Shown here: positions 29,330 to 39,832 of the stretch, one piece after another
Position numbering within the stretch: the first letter of the stretch is position 1
Layout of the letters: the number at the start of each line of letters is the position of its first letter
Origin: Pseudomonas sp. SST3
GTDB taxonomy: Bacteria; Pseudomonadota; Gammaproteobacteria; Pseudomonadales; Pseudomonadaceae
Assembly: GCF_003325755.1 (NCBI RefSeq)
Contig: NZ_QORI02000005.1
Span: 62,001-126,000 of the forward strand
Direction: 5' to 3'
DNA length: 64,000 nt
Notes under the pieces: model-generated
The model's database searches: none
What the model was told of the DNA's origin: nothing
Seen by the model: only the letters and a program-made list of their open reading frames with translations
Position numbers and translations under genes: made by a program

Positions 29330-30727
29330 TTACTCGGCGGACGCGGGTGCGCTTTCGTTCGGGCCGCGCTTGCGGCGTCCGCTGCGGCGCCGTTTGCGCG
29401 GTGCGCCGCTGCCGTCGTCCTTGCTGCTCAGGCCGCGAATCATGTTGCGGCGCTCGCTGTCGCTGGCGTCCTGATAATCGGTCCACCATTCGCCCAGGCC
29501 GTTGGTTTCCTCGCCAGCGCTCTCGCGTAGCAGGAGGAAATCGTAACCGGCACGGAAGCGCGGGTTATCCAGCAACTGGTCGGCGCGGCGGCCCTGGCGG
29601 CGCGGGAGGCGTTCCTGCATGTCCCAGATTTCCCGCATCGGCATGGTGAATCGCTTGGGAATGGCGGTGCGCTGGCATTGCTCCCAGATCAGATCGTGGG
29701 CGGCCTCCTGCATCGCCGGAATCGGCGGCAATCCTCGGGCTTGCACCTCAGCGACGCGCGCCGGCAGGGCCGGCCAGAGCAGAGCGGCGAACAGGAATGC
29801 GGGGGTAACAGGCTTGCCTTGAGCGATGCGCAGATCAGTATTGGCCAGGGCGTTGCGAATCAAGGTGCCGGTGTATTCGGGATTGTCTTCCAAGGCTTCA
29901 GCGCTGGCCGGGAACAGCGGTGCGAAGAGGTCGTGTTCCAGCAATAATTCGAAGGTGCGTTCGGCCTTGCCGCTGAGAAACAGCTTGATGATCTCGTCGA
30001 ATAGGCGGGCCGAGGGGACTTCATTCAACAGCTCGGCCAGATCGGCAATGGGCTCGGCGCTGTGCTGTTCGATCTCGAAATCCAGCTTCGCGGCGAAACG
30101 AACCGCTCGAAGCATGCGCACCGGGTCTTCCTGGTAGCGCTGCTCGGGATCGCCGATCAGGCGAATCAGCCGGTTGCGAATGTCACGGACGCCGTGAGTA
30201 TGGTCGAGAATGCGCTCGCTCGACGGGTCGAAATACAGGGCGTTGATGGTGAAGTCACGGCGCTGGGCATCGTCTTCCAGTGTGCCGTAGATGTTGTCGC
30301 GCAGAATTCGCCCGCTTTCGTTGCGCGATGCGAGGTGACTGGCTTCTTCGTCATCCGCTTCCGGATGGTTGGCTCGGAAGGTCGCGACTTCGATGATCTC
30401 ACGGCCGAAGTGCACGTGAACCAGCTTGAAGCGTCGGCCGATGACCCGCGCGTTGCGAAACTCGGCACGTACCTGCTCGGGTGTGGCGCTGGTGGCGACG
30501 TCATAATCCTTCGGGTCCAGCTCCAGCAGTAGATCGCGGACGCAACCGCCAACGACGTAAGCTTCATAGCCGGCTTGCTGAAGTCGCTCAACAACACTGA
30601 CGGCATGCCGGCTCAGGTCGTTGCGGTGCAGCGAATGCTGCCGGCTGGACAGTATTTCGGGTGTGCGACGGGGATGCGGGAAGCGGCGCAGGGGAGAACG
30701 AAAAGACTGGAACAGCTTTTTCAGCAT
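29330..30727 (-). CDS. pcnB: poly(A) polymerase I
   Basis: The likely 465-residue product starts MLKKLFQSFRSPLRRFPHPR, the usual basic N-terminus. The nucleotidyltransferase motif is VVGGCVRDLLLELDPKDYDV, with the catalytic Asp pair, and is followed by RFKLVHVHFGREIIEVATF and RRDFTINALYFDPSSERILD. The C-terminus is rich in Arg/Lys for RNA binding. It adds poly(A) tails that promote RNA decay. CrcZ lies directly upstream, so CrcZ read-through may feed pcnB expression. Confidence 0.94.
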   Translation of the reverse strand: MLKKLFQSFRSPLRRFPHPRRTPEILSSRQHSLHRNDLSRHAVSVVERLQQAGYEAYVVGGCVRDLLLELDPKDYDVATSATPEQVRAEFRNARVIGRRFKLVHVHFGREIIEVATFRANHPEADDEEASHLASRNESGRILRDNIYGTLEDDAQRRDFTINALYFDPSSERILDHTHGVRDIRNRLIRLIGDPEQRYQEDPVRMLRAVRFAAKLDFEIEQHSAEPIADLAELLNEVPSARLFDEIIKLFLSGKAERTFELLLEHDLFAPLFPASAEALEDNPEYTGTLIRNALANTDLRIAQGKPVTPAFLFAALLWPALPARVAEVQARGLPPIPAMQEAAHDLIWEQCQRTAIPKRFTMPMREIWDMQERLPRRQGRRADQLLDNPRFRAGYDFLLLRESAGEETNGLGEWWTDYQDASDSERRNMIRGLSSKDDGSGAPRKRRRSGRRKRGPNESAPASAE

Positions 30728-30863
30728 GAGAGGCACTGTGTGGCGAAATGACAAGGTGGCGTAGGGAATGGCCACGAAACGAGCGTGGATTCTAGCACCG
30801 GGAGCAGGGATGGTGAACGAACCGCGGGGAGGTGTCAAAACATCGGCCGGAGCCGGAAAGCAC

Positions 30864-31233
30864 TAGGGGAGCCGAAGCTCCCCTTTAAAATGATGTCGCG
30901 TGCTTTGTTGTTATTAGTATTTCGGGCGTGTTGTTTTTGTTTGATCACCCGTTCCCTGCAGCTATCGCTTTCGGGAATCGCTCCTACATTGGGAGCAAAG
31001 AGCAAACGGATTTCTTTGGTCGCTGACTTGCCATCAATCGCAATGATCCAACCAGTTCAGGCACTGCTTTATGCAGTTTTTGTTGTTCTCAGCCTGGTCG
31101 TGGGGCGAAAACCCCATTTGGCAGTTCCTCTCCAAAAGAATCAGTTAGCTACGTCTCTGCCTTCTTGTATTTGTTCTGCTAGAGCCGGTACGTCTTGTTC
31201 TTATTGTGGGTCTGCTTGTTATTGTTGTTGTGC
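30864..31233 (-). ncRNA. crcZ: CrcZ small RNA (catabolite-repression decoy for Hfq/Crc)
   Basis: The stretch between cbrB and pcnB has no gene but lies exactly where CrcZ lies in pseudomonads. Read on the minus strand from 31233 it begins GCACAACAACAATAACAAGC. It then carries further A-rich CA motifs of the AAnAAnAA kind: ACAATAAGAACAAGAC, AGAACAAATACAAGAAG, ATCAAACAAAAACAACAC and CTAATAACAACAAAGC. These sequester Hfq/Crc and so relieve catabolite repression. A sigma-54 promoter lies 10 bases before the start and a GGGGAGC-TTCG-GCTCCCC hairpin marks the probable 3' end, giving about 370 nt. Identity is by position, motif and promoter; ends are estimates. Confidence 0.88.
30865..30884 (-). terminator. 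3' hairpin of CrcZ
   Basis: An 8-bp perfect stem AGGGGAGC/GCTCCCCT with a four-base loop (TTCG on the minus strand). On the minus strand it is followed by AGTGCTTTCC, not a clean T-run, so some read-through into pcnB is likely. Confidence 0.6.
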
Positions 31234-31242
31234 CAGATAGAA

Positions 31243-31258
31243 AGCATTTGCCGTGCCA
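31243..31258 (-). promoter_or_regulatory. sigma-54 promoter of crcZ
   Basis: On the minus strand TGGCACGGCAAATGCT matches the RpoN -24/-12 consensus, with one change in the -12 box. CbrB, encoded just upstream, carries the sigma-54-activating GAFTGA loop and is the known activator of crcZ. Confidence 0.85.
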
Positions 31259-31314
31259 CTTTTTAAAAGTCATTTAAAAACAACGACTTGGTAATTTTTG
31301 TCTCTGTTTTGGCT

Positions 31315-31353
31315 TCAAAAAAACCGGGTTCCCGTTACCGATGAACCCGGTTT
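31315..31353 (-). terminator. rho-independent terminator of cbrB
   Basis: On the minus strand AACCGGGTTC pairs perfectly with GAACCCGGTT around an 11-base loop, and six or more T residues follow. It separates cbrB from the crcZ promoter. Confidence 0.88.
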
Positions 31354-31386
31354 CTGTTACGTGGTGGTGGGGTGGGTAACAACCCG

Positions 31387-32814
31387 CTACCCGGTGGCGC
31401 TCGATTTGCGCCGCGGAATTCCCAGACGCTGGCGGCGTTCCCATAGGCACTTGCGGCTGATACCGAGCTTGCGCGCAAGCTCGGTCTCGGTCATGTGATC
31501 CTGATGCTCAAGGACGAAGTGCTGGAAGTAGTCCTCCAGCGAAAGGTCCTCGGTCGGCTCGTTGCTTGTCGATACAGCTGCGCCCAGCGGGGCGCAAGGC
31601 GCTTCGAAGTCGTCATCGAGGTCGTCGAGCTCGATGTCGATCCCCAGAAGCTCGGCGCTGATTTCTTCGCTCTCGCTGAGGATCGCAGCCCGCTCGATAG
31701 CGTTCTCCAGCTCGCGTACGTTGCCGGGCCAGGCGTAAAGCCGTACGGCCTGCTCGGCCTCACGCGAGAAATGCAGATCCTCGCTGCCCATGCGTTCGCC
31801 TTGCCGTGCGAGGAACGCCTTGGCGATTTCCAGCACATCAGCGCCGCGCTCGCGCAACGGCGGTAGCTTCAAGGCAATCACGTGCAGCCGGTAATAGAGG
31901 TCCTCCCGGAATTGCCCGTTCTTGGCCAGCGTTTTCAGATCGCGGTGGGTTGCGGCGATAAGGCGCACATCCACTTTCTGCGATTGGGTAGAGCCGACAC
32001 GCCGGATTTCACCTTCCTGTAACACCCGTAACAGCCGCGCCTGTGCTTCCAGTGGCAACTCGCCAATCTCGTCGAGAAACAAGGTGCCGCCATCTGCTGC
32101 TTCGACCAGGCCGGCGCGACCGGCACTGGCGCCGGTGAACGCGCCTTTTTCGTGACCGAAAAGCTCGGACTCAATCAGGGTTTCCGGAATGGCCGCGCAG
32201 TTGACCGAGATCATCGGTGCCTTGGCGCGTCGGGAGAGGTTATGCAGGGCGCGGGCGACGAGCTCCTTGCCGGTGCCCGATTCACCCTGGATCAATACAT
32301 TGGAGTCGGTCGGTGCGACTTTGCGGATCTTGCTGAACAGATCCTGCATCGGGCCGCAGCGCCCGATGATCCCGATCTCGCTGTTACCCGAGTCGCGCTC
32401 GCCTGCTGCGCCTGCCTGGGTCGAGGCGCCGCGGGGCGCAGTAGCTGGAGCGGTGGCCGCCTGCTGCCGATCATGAAGGATACGAGCCACGGTCTGCAGC
32501 ATCTCGTCGTGGTCGAACGGCTTGGCGATGTAGTCCACTGCGCCCATTTTCATCGAATCGACCGCAGAGCGCAGGCTCGCGTAGCTGGTCATGATCAGCA
32601 CCGGCGTGCCGTCGGCGAGCTTGATCAGCTCGGTGCCGGGCGCGCCGGGCAACCGGAGGTCGCTGACGATGAGATCGAAACCCGAAATGCTGAAGCGCTC
32701 CTGTGCTTCTTGCACCGAACCGGCTTCGCTCACCTCGTACTGGTTGCGTTCGAGCAGTCGGCGCAAGGCGGAGCGGATAATGGTTTCGTCTTCGACGATC
32801 AGGATATGTGACAT
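31387..32814 (-). CDS. cbrB: two-component response regulator CbrB (sigma-54 activator)
   Basis: The 475-residue regulator starts [20 protein letters not shown]. The receiver domain (1-120) has the phospho-Asp in [13 protein letters not shown]. The AAA+ domain has Walker [15 protein letters not shown], the sigma-54 contact loop EKGAFTGAS and Walker [14 protein letters not shown]. The C-terminal helix-turn-helix is [20 protein letters not shown]. It activates crcZ and catabolic genes in response to the carbon/nitrogen balance. The long in-frame N-terminal extension is not real. A gap of 209 bases separates it from cbrA, so it may have its own promoter. Confidence 0.95.
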   Translation of the reverse strand: MSHILIVEDETIIRSALRRLLERNQYEVSEAGSVQEAQERFSISGFDLIVSDLRLPGAPGTELIKLADGTPVLIMTSYASLRSAVDSMKMGAVDYIAKPFDHDEMLQTVARILHDRQQAATAPATAPRGASTQAGAAGERDSGNSEIGIIGRCGPMQDLFSKIRKVAPTDSNVLIQGESGTGKELVARALHNLSRRAKAPMISVNCAAIPETLIESELFGHEKGAFTGASAGRAGLVEAADGGTLFLDEIGELPLEAQARLLRVLQEGEIRRVGSTQSQKVDVRLIAATHRDLKTLAKNGQFREDLYYRLHVIALKLPPLRERGADVLEIAKAFLARQGERMGSEDLHFSREAEQAVRLYAWPGNVRELENAIERAAILSESEEISAELLGIDIELDDLDDDFEAPCAPLGAAVSTSNEPTEDLSLEDYFQHFVLEHQDHMTETELARKLGISRKCLWERRQRLGIPRRKSSATG

Positions 32815-33023
32815 CAGTACTCTCTCGACGGTCTGAAGGCGGCTACAGGCCGATGGGAAACGGCGCCGTGTGGCGCTGGTTCCGCGGGCTGTGCAAGCTG
32901 TCGCGATGTGGCCTGGATCTGCCAGCGCCGGGCTGCGGTGTCGACTTGTGCAAGCCCTGGTCTGAGCCGTAGCACGTTTTGTCGTGCGTGGCCGGTAGCA
33001 GGGCAACAGCGCCCATCGCTTCG

Positions 33024-35978
33024 TCAATCAATGGCATCTTTCGCCTCGACATACCGTGGCAGGGTAATGCGGAAACGGGTGCCGCGTTGGGTTTCCGGGT
33101 CTGCCGGGCTGTCGATATTGATCTGTCCATAATGCTCTTCCACGATCGAATAGACCAGTGCAAGGCCCAGCCCTGTCCCTTCGCCGGGGTCCTTGGTGGT
33201 GAAGAAAGGCTCGAACAGGCGGTCCTGAATCGATTGCGGAATGCCGCTGCCTTCGTCTTCGATGATGAGGTAAACGGTCTGTTCGGACAGCTCGCTGCGC
33301 ACGCGGATTGCGCCGCCGGGCTCCGATGCGTCGCGGGCGTTGGAGAGCAGGTTGATCAGGACTTGGGCGAGGCGCTGCGGATCGCCTTCGGCCAGGTGGC
33401 TGGGGTCGCATAGATTAAAGAAATGCACCTCGGTGCCGCGGCGATTGAGCGAGAGCAAGGCGATCGCATCCTGCGCCACCTCGGCCAGGCTCACCGGGTA
33501 GAGATCCTGTTGTCTGCTGCCGGCATGAGCGAAGCTCATCAGCGACTGGACGATGCGTGAGACGCGCTTGGTCTGTTCGACGATCTGATTGCTGATCTCG
33601 ATGATCTCGTTGTCGGCTTCGCGTTCCTCGCGCAGATTCTGGGCCAGGCAGGCAATACCGGTAATTGGATTGCCGATTTCATGGGCGACGCCGGCTGCCA
33701 GTCGCCCGATGCTGGCCAGACGCTCGGAATGAACCAGCCGGTCTTCGAGCTGCTGCGTTTCGGTGAGATCTTCAATCAGGAGCACCAGACCGCTGTTACC
33801 TGGCGCCAGTGGTTCGGCGATGGCGGCCTTGTGCAGGTTCAGGCAACGGCTGTGGCCGTCCAGCGGCAATCGCTGTTTGTGCAGGTGCTCATCGCGCTGC
33901 TGAATGAAATCGGTCAGCAGGCTCTTCCAAGGCTCGGCGATGGTCGACAGGCGTGAGCCCACCACCTGCAATGCGGGGATCTCGGTGAGCTCCTCCAAGG
34001 CCCGGTTCCACATCAGGATTTCCTGATCCTTGGCCAGCGAGCAGACACCCATTGGCAGCTCCTGCAGCGTTTGGCGGTGATAGCGACGTAACGCATCGAG
34101 CTCGGCTGCCAGGCCGGTCAGGCGTGAGTGGTAGTCCTCCAGGCGACTCTCGATGAAATGAATATCTTCGGTGACATAACCGTCAGCGCCATTCTTGTAG
34201 GACAGAAAGTTTTCGACGATATCCTGCGCGACGCTCGGGCCCATCAGGCCGGAGAGGTTCGCCTCGATGCGGTCGCGCAGCCGGCGCAAGGCATAAGGAC
34301 GATGCTCGTCGAAGGGCAGCTGGAGATCCCGTAGCGCCTGCTCCACCTCGCGTTGTGCGGTCTTGGCGCCCAGTGGCTTGGCCAGCTGGGTGGCGAACTC
34401 CTGCGGCGAGGCGGCCATCAGCTCCCGCCGTTGCGGGCGACGCACGTTTTCCACCGCGCAGGCCTCGGCGGCGGCCTGCTCCTCGGCGCTGGTCTCGGTA
34501 AACAGCGAGAACAGGGAGAACGCCAGCACGTTTACCGCCAGCGAGGCGATAGCCGCCAGGTGCCAACTGGTGTCATCGAGCACATAAACGACGTTGAACA
34601 GTGGGATATAGAACCCATTGAGGTTACCCACCAGTGGCAACAGCATGGTAACCACCCAGACGGCGATGCCGGCTAGCAAGCCGACGATGTAACCGCGGCG
34701 GTTGGCGGTCGGCCAGTAGAGCACCGAAAGCACGCCGGGCAGGAACTGCAGTGTGGCAACGAAGGCGACGATGCCCAGATTGGACAGGTCCTGCTCGGCG
34801 CCTAGCAGCAGATAGAAGCCGTAACCGGCCATGATGATCGCCAGGATCAGGCTGCGGCGGGTCCATTTCAGCCAGCGATAGATATTGCCTTCGGCCGGTG
34901 GTTGGTAGAGCGGCAGCACCAGATGGTTAAGGGCCATGCCCGACAGCGCCAGGGTACTGACGATGATCAAGCCGCTGGATGCAGACAGCCCGCCGATGAA
35001 CGCCACTAGCGTCAGTGTTTCGCTCTGCGCGGTGAGGCCGAGGCCAAGGGTGAAATACTCGGGATTGGTGCTGACGCCAAGCTTGAGGCCCGCCCAGAGA
35101 ATCAGCGGCACGGCCAGGCTCATCAGCAGCAGGTATAACGGCAGTCCCCAGCTGGCGCTGACCAGGGCGCGTGGGTTGAGGTTTTCGGTGAAGGTCATGT
35201 GATACATGTGCGGCATGACGATGGCCGAGGCGAAGAACACCAGCAGCAGGGTCCGCCAGGGACCTTCTTGCAATGGCGTATGCAACGCCTGCAGTGCCGA
35301 TTGGTTCTGCAGCAGCCAGATTTCCAGCTGATGCGGGCCGCCGAACACCACAAAAAGTGCATATAAGCCGATCGCGCCGAATGTCAGCAGCTTGACCACT
35401 GACTCGAACGCGATGGCGAATACCAGCCCCTCATGCTTTTCCCGCGTGGCGATATGCCGGGCACCGAAGAGAATGGTGAATAGCATGATCATCACGCAAT
35501 AACCCAGTGCCACCCGTTCTTGCAGGGGCTCGAGCGTGAGAATGCCGATGGCATCGGCCACCGCCTGAATCTGCAAGGCCAGTAGCGGCAGCATGCCGAT
35601 CAGCATGACGATCGTTGTCAGTGCACCGCTCCAGGTACTGCGGAAGCGAAAAGCGAACAGGTCCGCCAGCGAGGCCAACTGATAGGTGCGGGTGATGCGC
35701 AGGATCGGGTAAAGCAGCACCGGCGCGAGCAGAAAGGCGCCGCAGACCCCCAGATAGGTGGCAAGGAAACCGTAACCATATTGGTAGGCCAGGCCCACGG
35801 TGCCATAGAACGCCCACGCGCTGGCATAGACGCCCAGCGACAGGGTGTAGGTCAGAGGATGGCGAATCACCCAGCGTGGGATCAGCCCGCGCTCGCTGAC
35901 CCAGGCCACCCCGAACAGCACCAGCAGATAGGCGACGCTGATCAGGATCAGGTGGCTGAGGCTAAAGCTCGTCTGCAT
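33024..35978 (-). CDS. cbrA: sensor histidine kinase CbrA with transporter-like domain
   Basis: The 984-residue kinase starts [20 protein letters not shown]. About 500 N-terminal residues form a sodium/solute-symporter (SLC5-like) module with about 13 helices. A PAS domain follows (about 625-740), then the HisKA phospho-His in [20 protein letters not shown] and the HATPase N box [17 protein letters not shown] with the G boxes DEGSGIP and [13 protein letters not shown]. It phosphorylates CbrB. Its start lies inside the end of cbrX, so translation is probably coupled. Confidence 0.95.
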   Translation of the reverse strand: MQTSFSLSHLILISVAYLLVLFGVAWVSERGLIPRWVIRHPLTYTLSLGVYASAWAFYGTVGLAYQYGYGFLATYLGVCGAFLLAPVLLYPILRITRTYQLASLADLFAFRFRSTWSGALTTIVMLIGMLPLLALQIQAVADAIGILTLEPLQERVALGYCVMIMLFTILFGARHIATREKHEGLVFAIAFESVVKLLTFGAIGLYALFVVFGGPHQLEIWLLQNQSALQALHTPLQEGPWRTLLLVFFASAIVMPHMYHMTFTENLNPRALVSASWGLPLYLLLMSLAVPLILWAGLKLGVSTNPEYFTLGLGLTAQSETLTLVAFIGGLSASSGLIIVSTLALSGMALNHLVLPLYQPPAEGNIYRWLKWTRRSLILAIIMAGYGFYLLLGAEQDLSNLGIVAFVATLQFLPGVLSVLYWPTANRRGYIVGLLAGIAVWVVTMLLPLVGNLNGFYIPLFNVVYVLDDTSWHLAAIASLAVNVLAFSLFSLFTETSAEEQAAAEACAVENVRRPQRRELMAASPQEFATQLAKPLGAKTAQREVEQALRDLQLPFDEHRPYALRRLRDRIEANLSGLMGPSVAQDIVENFLSYKNGADGYVTEDIHFIESRLEDYHSRLTGLAAELDALRRYHRQTLQELPMGVCSLAKDQEILMWNRALEELTEIPALQVVGSRLSTIAEPWKSLLTDFIQQRDEHLHKQRLPLDGHSRCLNLHKAAIAEPLAPGNSGLVLLIEDLTETQQLEDRLVHSERLASIGRLAAGVAHEIGNPITGIACLAQNLREEREADNEIIEISNQIVEQTKRVSRIVQSLMSFAHAGSRQQDLYPVSLAEVAQDAIALLSLNRRGTEVHFFNLCDPSHLAEGDPQRLAQVLINLLSNARDASEPGGAIRVRSELSEQTVYLIIEDEGSGIPQSIQDRLFEPFFTTKDPGEGTGLGLALVYSIVEEHYGQINIDSPADPETQRGTRFRITLPRYVEAKDAID

Positions 35979-36138
35979 CGCGCTGACTCTGAAGGATGAA
36001 GGTCACCACGATAAGGATCAGCCACAGCAGATAGGGCCGGTACCAGGCGCCGTTGGGGTCGATCCACCAGTCCATGATCGCTGGGGAAAACAGGTAGATC
36101 CCCACCACCAGGAGCAGCACCAGTCGGTAGATGTACAT
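35962..36138 (-). CDS. cbrX: small membrane protein CbrX
   Basis: The 58-residue protein starts MYIYRLVLLLVVGIYLFSPA. It has two membrane helices, at about residues 4-20 and 32-50, with a short loop MDWWIDPNGAWYRPY, and ends in SQRDADEL. It overlaps the start of cbrA by 17 bases. A small gene in this position, co-transcribed and coupled with cbrA, has been described in Pseudomonas putida as cbrX; I assign the name by position and shape. Any effect on CbrA signalling is inference. Confidence 0.75.
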   Translation of the reverse strand: MYIYRLVLLLVVGIYLFSPAIMDWWIDPNGAWYRPYLLWLILIVVTFILQSQRDADEL

Positions 36139-36177
36139 GCTGGAACTCGTGTCGGAAGTAAGGCGGATGGTAAAGCA

Positions 36178-36270
36178 GCGGCAAGCGGCAAGCCACAAGC
36201 GGCAAGTTAAAGCAAAAGCCGGATAAGCCCACCGGACCCTGATTACGCTTGCTGCTTGCACTTTGCAGCC
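36178..36270. repeat. heptad tandem repeats in opposite orientation between gluQRS and cbrX
   Basis: Four 7-bp units occur at 36178-36205: GCGGCAA, GCGGCAA, GCCACAA and GCGGCAA. About 45 bases on, similar units appear in reverse sense (TTGCTGC, TTGCACT, TTGCAGC at about 36250-36270). Such heptad arrays are common in Pseudomonas intergenic DNA; the two arms could pair into an RNA hairpin. Confidence 0.6.
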
Positions 36271-37170
36271 TTAGCGCAGCTGCGCCTCGGCCAGGGTGCG
36301 GCAGCGCGGGATGCGCCCTGCATCCCAGCGTGGGATCGCCCAAGCCAGCAGTTCGCCGGGCAGCGCATAGGCAAGGTCGCTCGCCGTTGGCTGGCCGAGG
36401 GCGCGCAGCGCGCGGAGCAACAGCGGCGTGGCTTCTTCCGGCTGTAGCGGTGGCGATCGGTAACGCTTGCCCAGTTTGTGGCCGTCCGGCTGGATGATTA
36501 GCGGCACGTGCAGATACCGCGGTTGCGGGAGACCGAGCAGCTCTTGCAGGTAGAGCTGACGGGGCGTGGAGTCGAGCAGATCGGCACCGCGGACGACATC
36601 GGTCACGCCCTGCCAGGCGTCGTCGAGCACCACGGCTAACTGATAGGCGATCAGCCCGTCGCGACGGCGGACCACGAAATCACCGACCTCGCGGCCCAAG
36701 TGCTGGCGGAACTCGCCCTGCACACGGTCAGTGAATGCATATTCGCGATCGGGCACGCGCAAACGTATGGCTGCACCCGTCACATCCCGGCCGGCATCGC
36801 GGCAAAAACCCGGATAGAGCCCGGCGAAGGGTTGCAGTTGTTTGCGCGAGCAGTCGCAGGCATAGGCATGACCGTCCTGCCAGAGCCGATCGATCATTGC
36901 GTTGTAGATATCCAGACGCTCGCTCTGGCGCACCATCTTCGCGTCCCACTCGAAACCATAGGCTTCCAGCGCCCGCAAAATGGCGTCCTGCGCGCCGGGC
37001 ATTTCCCGCGGTGGATCGAGGTCTTCCATGCGCAACAGCCAGCGGCCATCGGCCGCGCGAGCGTCAAGGTAGGAGGCAAGTGCCGCGATCAGCGAACCGA
37101 AATGCAGATAACCGCTAGGTGTAGGGGCGAAGCGGCCGATATAGGAGGAGGGTGTAATGGTGGAAGGCAT
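36271..37170 (-). CDS. gluQRS: glutamyl-Q tRNA(Asp) synthetase
   Basis: The 299-residue protein starts MPSTITPSSYIGRFAPTPSG. It is a shortened GluRS lacking the anticodon-binding domain. The HIGH-like segment is SGYLHFGSLIAAL, the KMSKS-like loop is GHKLGKRYRS, and zinc ligands are in YACDCSRKQL and YPGFCRD. It attaches glutamate to queuosine in tRNA-Asp. It follows dksA on the same strand (94-base gap with a terminator-like hairpin), the usual dksA-gluQRS pair. Confidence 0.94.
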   Translation of the reverse strand: MPSTITPSSYIGRFAPTPSGYLHFGSLIAALASYLDARAADGRWLLRMEDLDPPREMPGAQDAILRALEAYGFEWDAKMVRQSERLDIYNAMIDRLWQDGHAYACDCSRKQLQPFAGLYPGFCRDAGRDVTGAAIRLRVPDREYAFTDRVQGEFRQHLGREVGDFVVRRRDGLIAYQLAVVLDDAWQGVTDVVRGADLLDSTPRQLYLQELLGLPQPRYLHVPLIIQPDGHKLGKRYRSPPLQPEEATPLLLRALRALGQPTASDLAYALPGELLAWAIPRWDAGRIPRCRTLAEAQLR

Positions 37171-37228
37171 GAGAAGCCGGCTCGGGTGAAGCAGCAGCGA
37201 GGCGGGATGCGGCGAGGGCATGCGGTAT

Positions 37229-37257
37229 GAAATGAAGCGGGGCGCCGAAGCGCCCCG
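37229..37257 (-). terminator. hairpin between dksA and gluQRS
   Basis: CGGGGCGC pairs perfectly with GCGCCCCG around TTCG on the minus strand, followed by CTTCATTTC. This is a partial terminator seven bases after the dksA stop; dksA-gluQRS attenuation by such a hairpin is known in enterobacteria. Confidence 0.7.
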
Positions 37258-37264
37258 TTCGGGA

Positions 37265-37708
37265 TCAGGAACCGATCTGCTTTTCCTTGATCTCTGCCAG
37301 CGTCTTGCAATCGATGCACAGCGTGGCGGTGGGGCGGGCTTCCAGACGGCGAATGCCGATCTCAACGCCGCAGGAGTCGCACCAGCCGTATTCGTTGTCT
37401 TCGATCAGCTGCAGCGTCTCGTCGATCTTCTTGATCAGCTTGCGCTCGCGATCACGTGCACGCAGTTCCAGGCTGAACTCTTCTTCCTGGCTGGCGCGGT
37501 CGGCCGGATCAGGGAAGTTGGCCGCTTCGTCCTGCATGTGATGCACGGTACGATCGACTTCTTCCATCAGCTCCAGCTTCCACTTGTTCAGGATGCCAGT
37601 GAAATGAGCGCGCATGTTGTCGCTCATGTACTCCTCGCCCTTGGCTTCCTTGTAGGGCACGAAGGCGCGAATCAATTGGTTATTCGGTGTCGTTTTGGTA
37701 ATGGGCAT
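37265..37708 (-). CDS. dksA: RNA polymerase-binding transcription factor DksA
   Basis: The 147-residue protein starts [21 protein letters not shown] long coiled coil (about 33-108) carries the tip region [13 protein letters not shown]. The four-Cys zinc finger is CDSCG with CIDC 17 residues later. DksA binds the secondary channel of RNA polymerase with ppGpp to carry out the stringent response. ATG at 37708 is chosen; the longer extension overlaps the divergent promoter region of the aminotransferase gene. Confidence 0.96.
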   Translation of the reverse strand: MPITKTTPNNQLIRAFVPYKEAKGEEYMSDNMRAHFTGILNKWKLELMEEVDRTVHHMQDEAANFPDPADRASQEEEFSLELRARDRERKLIKKIDETLQLIEDNEYGWCDSCGVEIGIRRLEARPTATLCIDCKTLAEIKEKQIGS

Positions 37709-37901
37709 GGATGAACGCCTCTCGCTATGTCCATTGCGCAGGATAGTGAAATCCCTCTGCCGGCCCGTGCCGGCCCTGCGGCTGCAAGCGGGCGAACTTA
37801 CCAGATCGTATCGGGGTGCGCTACTCCCGAATATCACGGTGGCTGCGGTGTCAGAGGGACCTTCGGTAGAATTCACGTTTTGTACTCATCAGGAAGGTCA
37901 G

Positions 37902-39074
37902 ATGACCTCGTCATATAGCGCGCGTAGTCGTGCAATCGAACCCTTTCATGTCATGGCACTGCTGGCGCGAGCCAACGAATTACAGGCGCTGGGCCGTAAT
38001 GTCATTCACCTGGAAATCGGCGAGCCGGACTTCACCACTGCAGCGCCTATCGTCGCGGCCGGCCAGGCTGCCTTGGCGGCGGGCCACACACGCTATACCG
38101 CCGCCCGAGGGCTGCCGCAGCTGCGCGAGGCGATTGCCGATTTTTACGCTCAGCGCTATCAACTGTCTATTGACCCCGAACGCGTGCTGATTACTCCCGG
38201 CGGATCTGGTGCGCTGTTGCTTGCCAGCAGTCTGCTGGTCGACCCAGGCAAGCACTGGCTGCTGGCGGACCCCGGTTACCCGTGCAACCGGCATTTCCTT
38301 CGCCTGATCGAAGGCGCCGCACAGCTGGTCCCGGTGGGGGCCGATGTCCGCTACCAGCTGACGCCCGATCTGGTCGAGCGCTACTGGGACAAGGACAGCG
38401 TGGGTGCGCTGGTCGCCTCGCCGGCCAATCCCACCGGTACGTTGCTGACGCGGAATGAACTGGCAGACCTGTCCGCTGCATTGAAAGGGCGCGGCGGGCA
38501 TCTGGTAGTGGATGAGATCTATCACGGACTGACTTACGGCACCGATGCCGCCAGCGTGCTTGAGGTGGATGACGGGGCCTTTGTGCTCAACAGTTTTTCC
38601 AAGTACTTCGGCATGACCGGTTGGCGTCTCGGCTGGCTGATTGCGCCACCGGAGGCGGTCCCGGAGTTGGAGAAACTGGCGCAAAACCTCTACATCAGCG
38701 CGCCGACCATGGCTCAGCATGCGGCGCTGGCCTGCTTCGAGCCGGCTACCCTGGAAATTCTCGAGGCACGCCGGGCCGAATTCGGCCTTCGCCGTGATTT
38801 CCTGCTGCCAGCCTTGCGCGAACTGGGGTTCGGCATCGCCGTCGAACCCGAGGGTGCCTTCTACTTGTATGCCGATATCAGCGCGTTTGGCGGCGACGCC
38901 TATGCCTTCTGCCAGCACATGCTGGAAACCGAGTTCGTGGCCATCACGCCTGGACTCGATTTCGGTCGCCATCAGGCTGAGCACCATGTGCGTTTCGCCT
39001 ATACCCAGGATTTGCCGCAGCTGGAGCAGGCGGTAGAGCGCATCGCCCGCGGCCTGCAGAGTTGGCAAGGCTGA
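37902..39074 (+). CDS. class I/II pyridoxal phosphate-dependent aminotransferase
   Basis: The 390-residue enzyme starts [20 protein letters not shown] after AGGAAGG. The fold type I motifs are clear: [37 protein letters not shown] and the PLP lysine in [16 protein letters not shown]. It is annotated in pseudomonads as a probable aminotransferase near dksA, and the substrate is not known. The start is well separated from dksA, which is divergent. sfsA overlaps its stop (TGATG). Confidence 0.93.
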   Translation: MTSSYSARSRAIEPFHVMALLARANELQALGRNVIHLEIGEPDFTTAAPIVAAGQAALAAGHTRYTAARGLPQLREAIADFYAQRYQLSIDPERVLITPGGSGALLLASSLLVDPGKHWLLADPGYPCNRHFLRLIEGAAQLVPVGADVRYQLTPDLVERYWDKDSVGALVASPANPTGTLLTRNELADLSAALKGRGGHLVVDEIYHGLTYGTDAASVLEVDDGAFVLNSFSKYFGMTGWRLGWLIAPPEAVPELEKLAQNLYISAPTMAQHAALACFEPATLEILEARRAEFGLRRDFLLPALRELGFGIAVEPEGAFYLYADISAFGGDAYAFCQHMLETEFVAITPGLDFGRHQAEHHVRFAYTQDLPQLEQAVERIARGLQSWQG

Positions 39075-39781
39075 TGCGCTTTGCCACGCCTCTCGAGCAG
39101 GGTCGGCTGATCCGACGCTACAAGCGCTTTCTTGCCGATATCGTTACCGATGCCGGTGAGCATCTGTGCATCCACTGCCCGAATACCGGCTCGATGCTTA
39201 ACTGCATGGGAGAGGGCGCGCGGGTCTGGTTTCAGCGCAACAGCGATCCCAAGCGCAAGCTGCCGGGTACCTGGGAGTTGGTGGAAACGCCGCAAGGGCG
39301 CCTGGCCTGCATCAACACCGCCCGCGCCAATCGTCTGGTCGAAGAGGCGCTGCTGGCCGGGGTTGTCGAGGAGCTGAACGGCTTCACTGCGCTCAAGCGT
39401 GAGGTGGCCTATGGCGTCGAGAACAGCCGGGTGGACTTCCGGCTGGATTTCGCCGATGGCCCGGCATTCGTCGAGGTAAAAAGCGTGACCCTCGGCTTCG
39501 GCGACACCGCCGTGGCGGCCTTTCCGGATGCGGTGACGACGCGTGGCGCACGTCACTTGCGCGAATTGGCCACGCTGGCGCGCGGCGGGGTCCGTGCGGT
39601 GCTTCTGTACTGTGTGAACCTGAGCGGGATCGAGGCGGTGCGTCCCGCAAGCGAAATCGATCCGCACTATGCGGCGGCGCTGCATGAAGCGCAGGCGGCG
39701 GGTGTGGATGTCCTGGCGTATGGTGTCGAGCTTTCGCACGATGAGATTCGGCTGGTGCGCAGGCTCCCCGTGATTCTGTGA
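39074..39781 (+). CDS. sfsA: DNA/RNA nuclease SfsA
   Basis: The 235-residue protein starts [20 protein letters not shown], in a TGATG overlap with the preceding aminotransferase. The nuclease-like core is [10 protein letters not shown] (ExK) after [12 protein letters not shown], with [10 protein letters not shown] near the N-terminus. It was first described as a sugar-fermentation stimulation protein and later shown to have nuclease activity. The function in pseudomonads is untested. In Escherichia coli sfsA lies next to dksA, as here. Confidence 0.93.
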   Translation: MRFATPLEQGRLIRRYKRFLADIVTDAGEHLCIHCPNTGSMLNCMGEGARVWFQRNSDPKRKLPGTWELVETPQGRLACINTARANRLVEEALLAGVVEELNGFTALKREVAYGVENSRVDFRLDFADGPAFVEVKSVTLGFGDTAVAAFPDAVTTRGARHLRELATLARGGVRAVLLYCVNLSGIEAVRPASEIDPHYAAALHEAQAAGVDVLAYGVELSHDEIRLVRRLPVIL

Positions 39782-39832
39782 TGGCGGGGCGGGGCGATGT
39801 GATCGGCCAGTTCCGCCAACTGCTTGCGTTGC

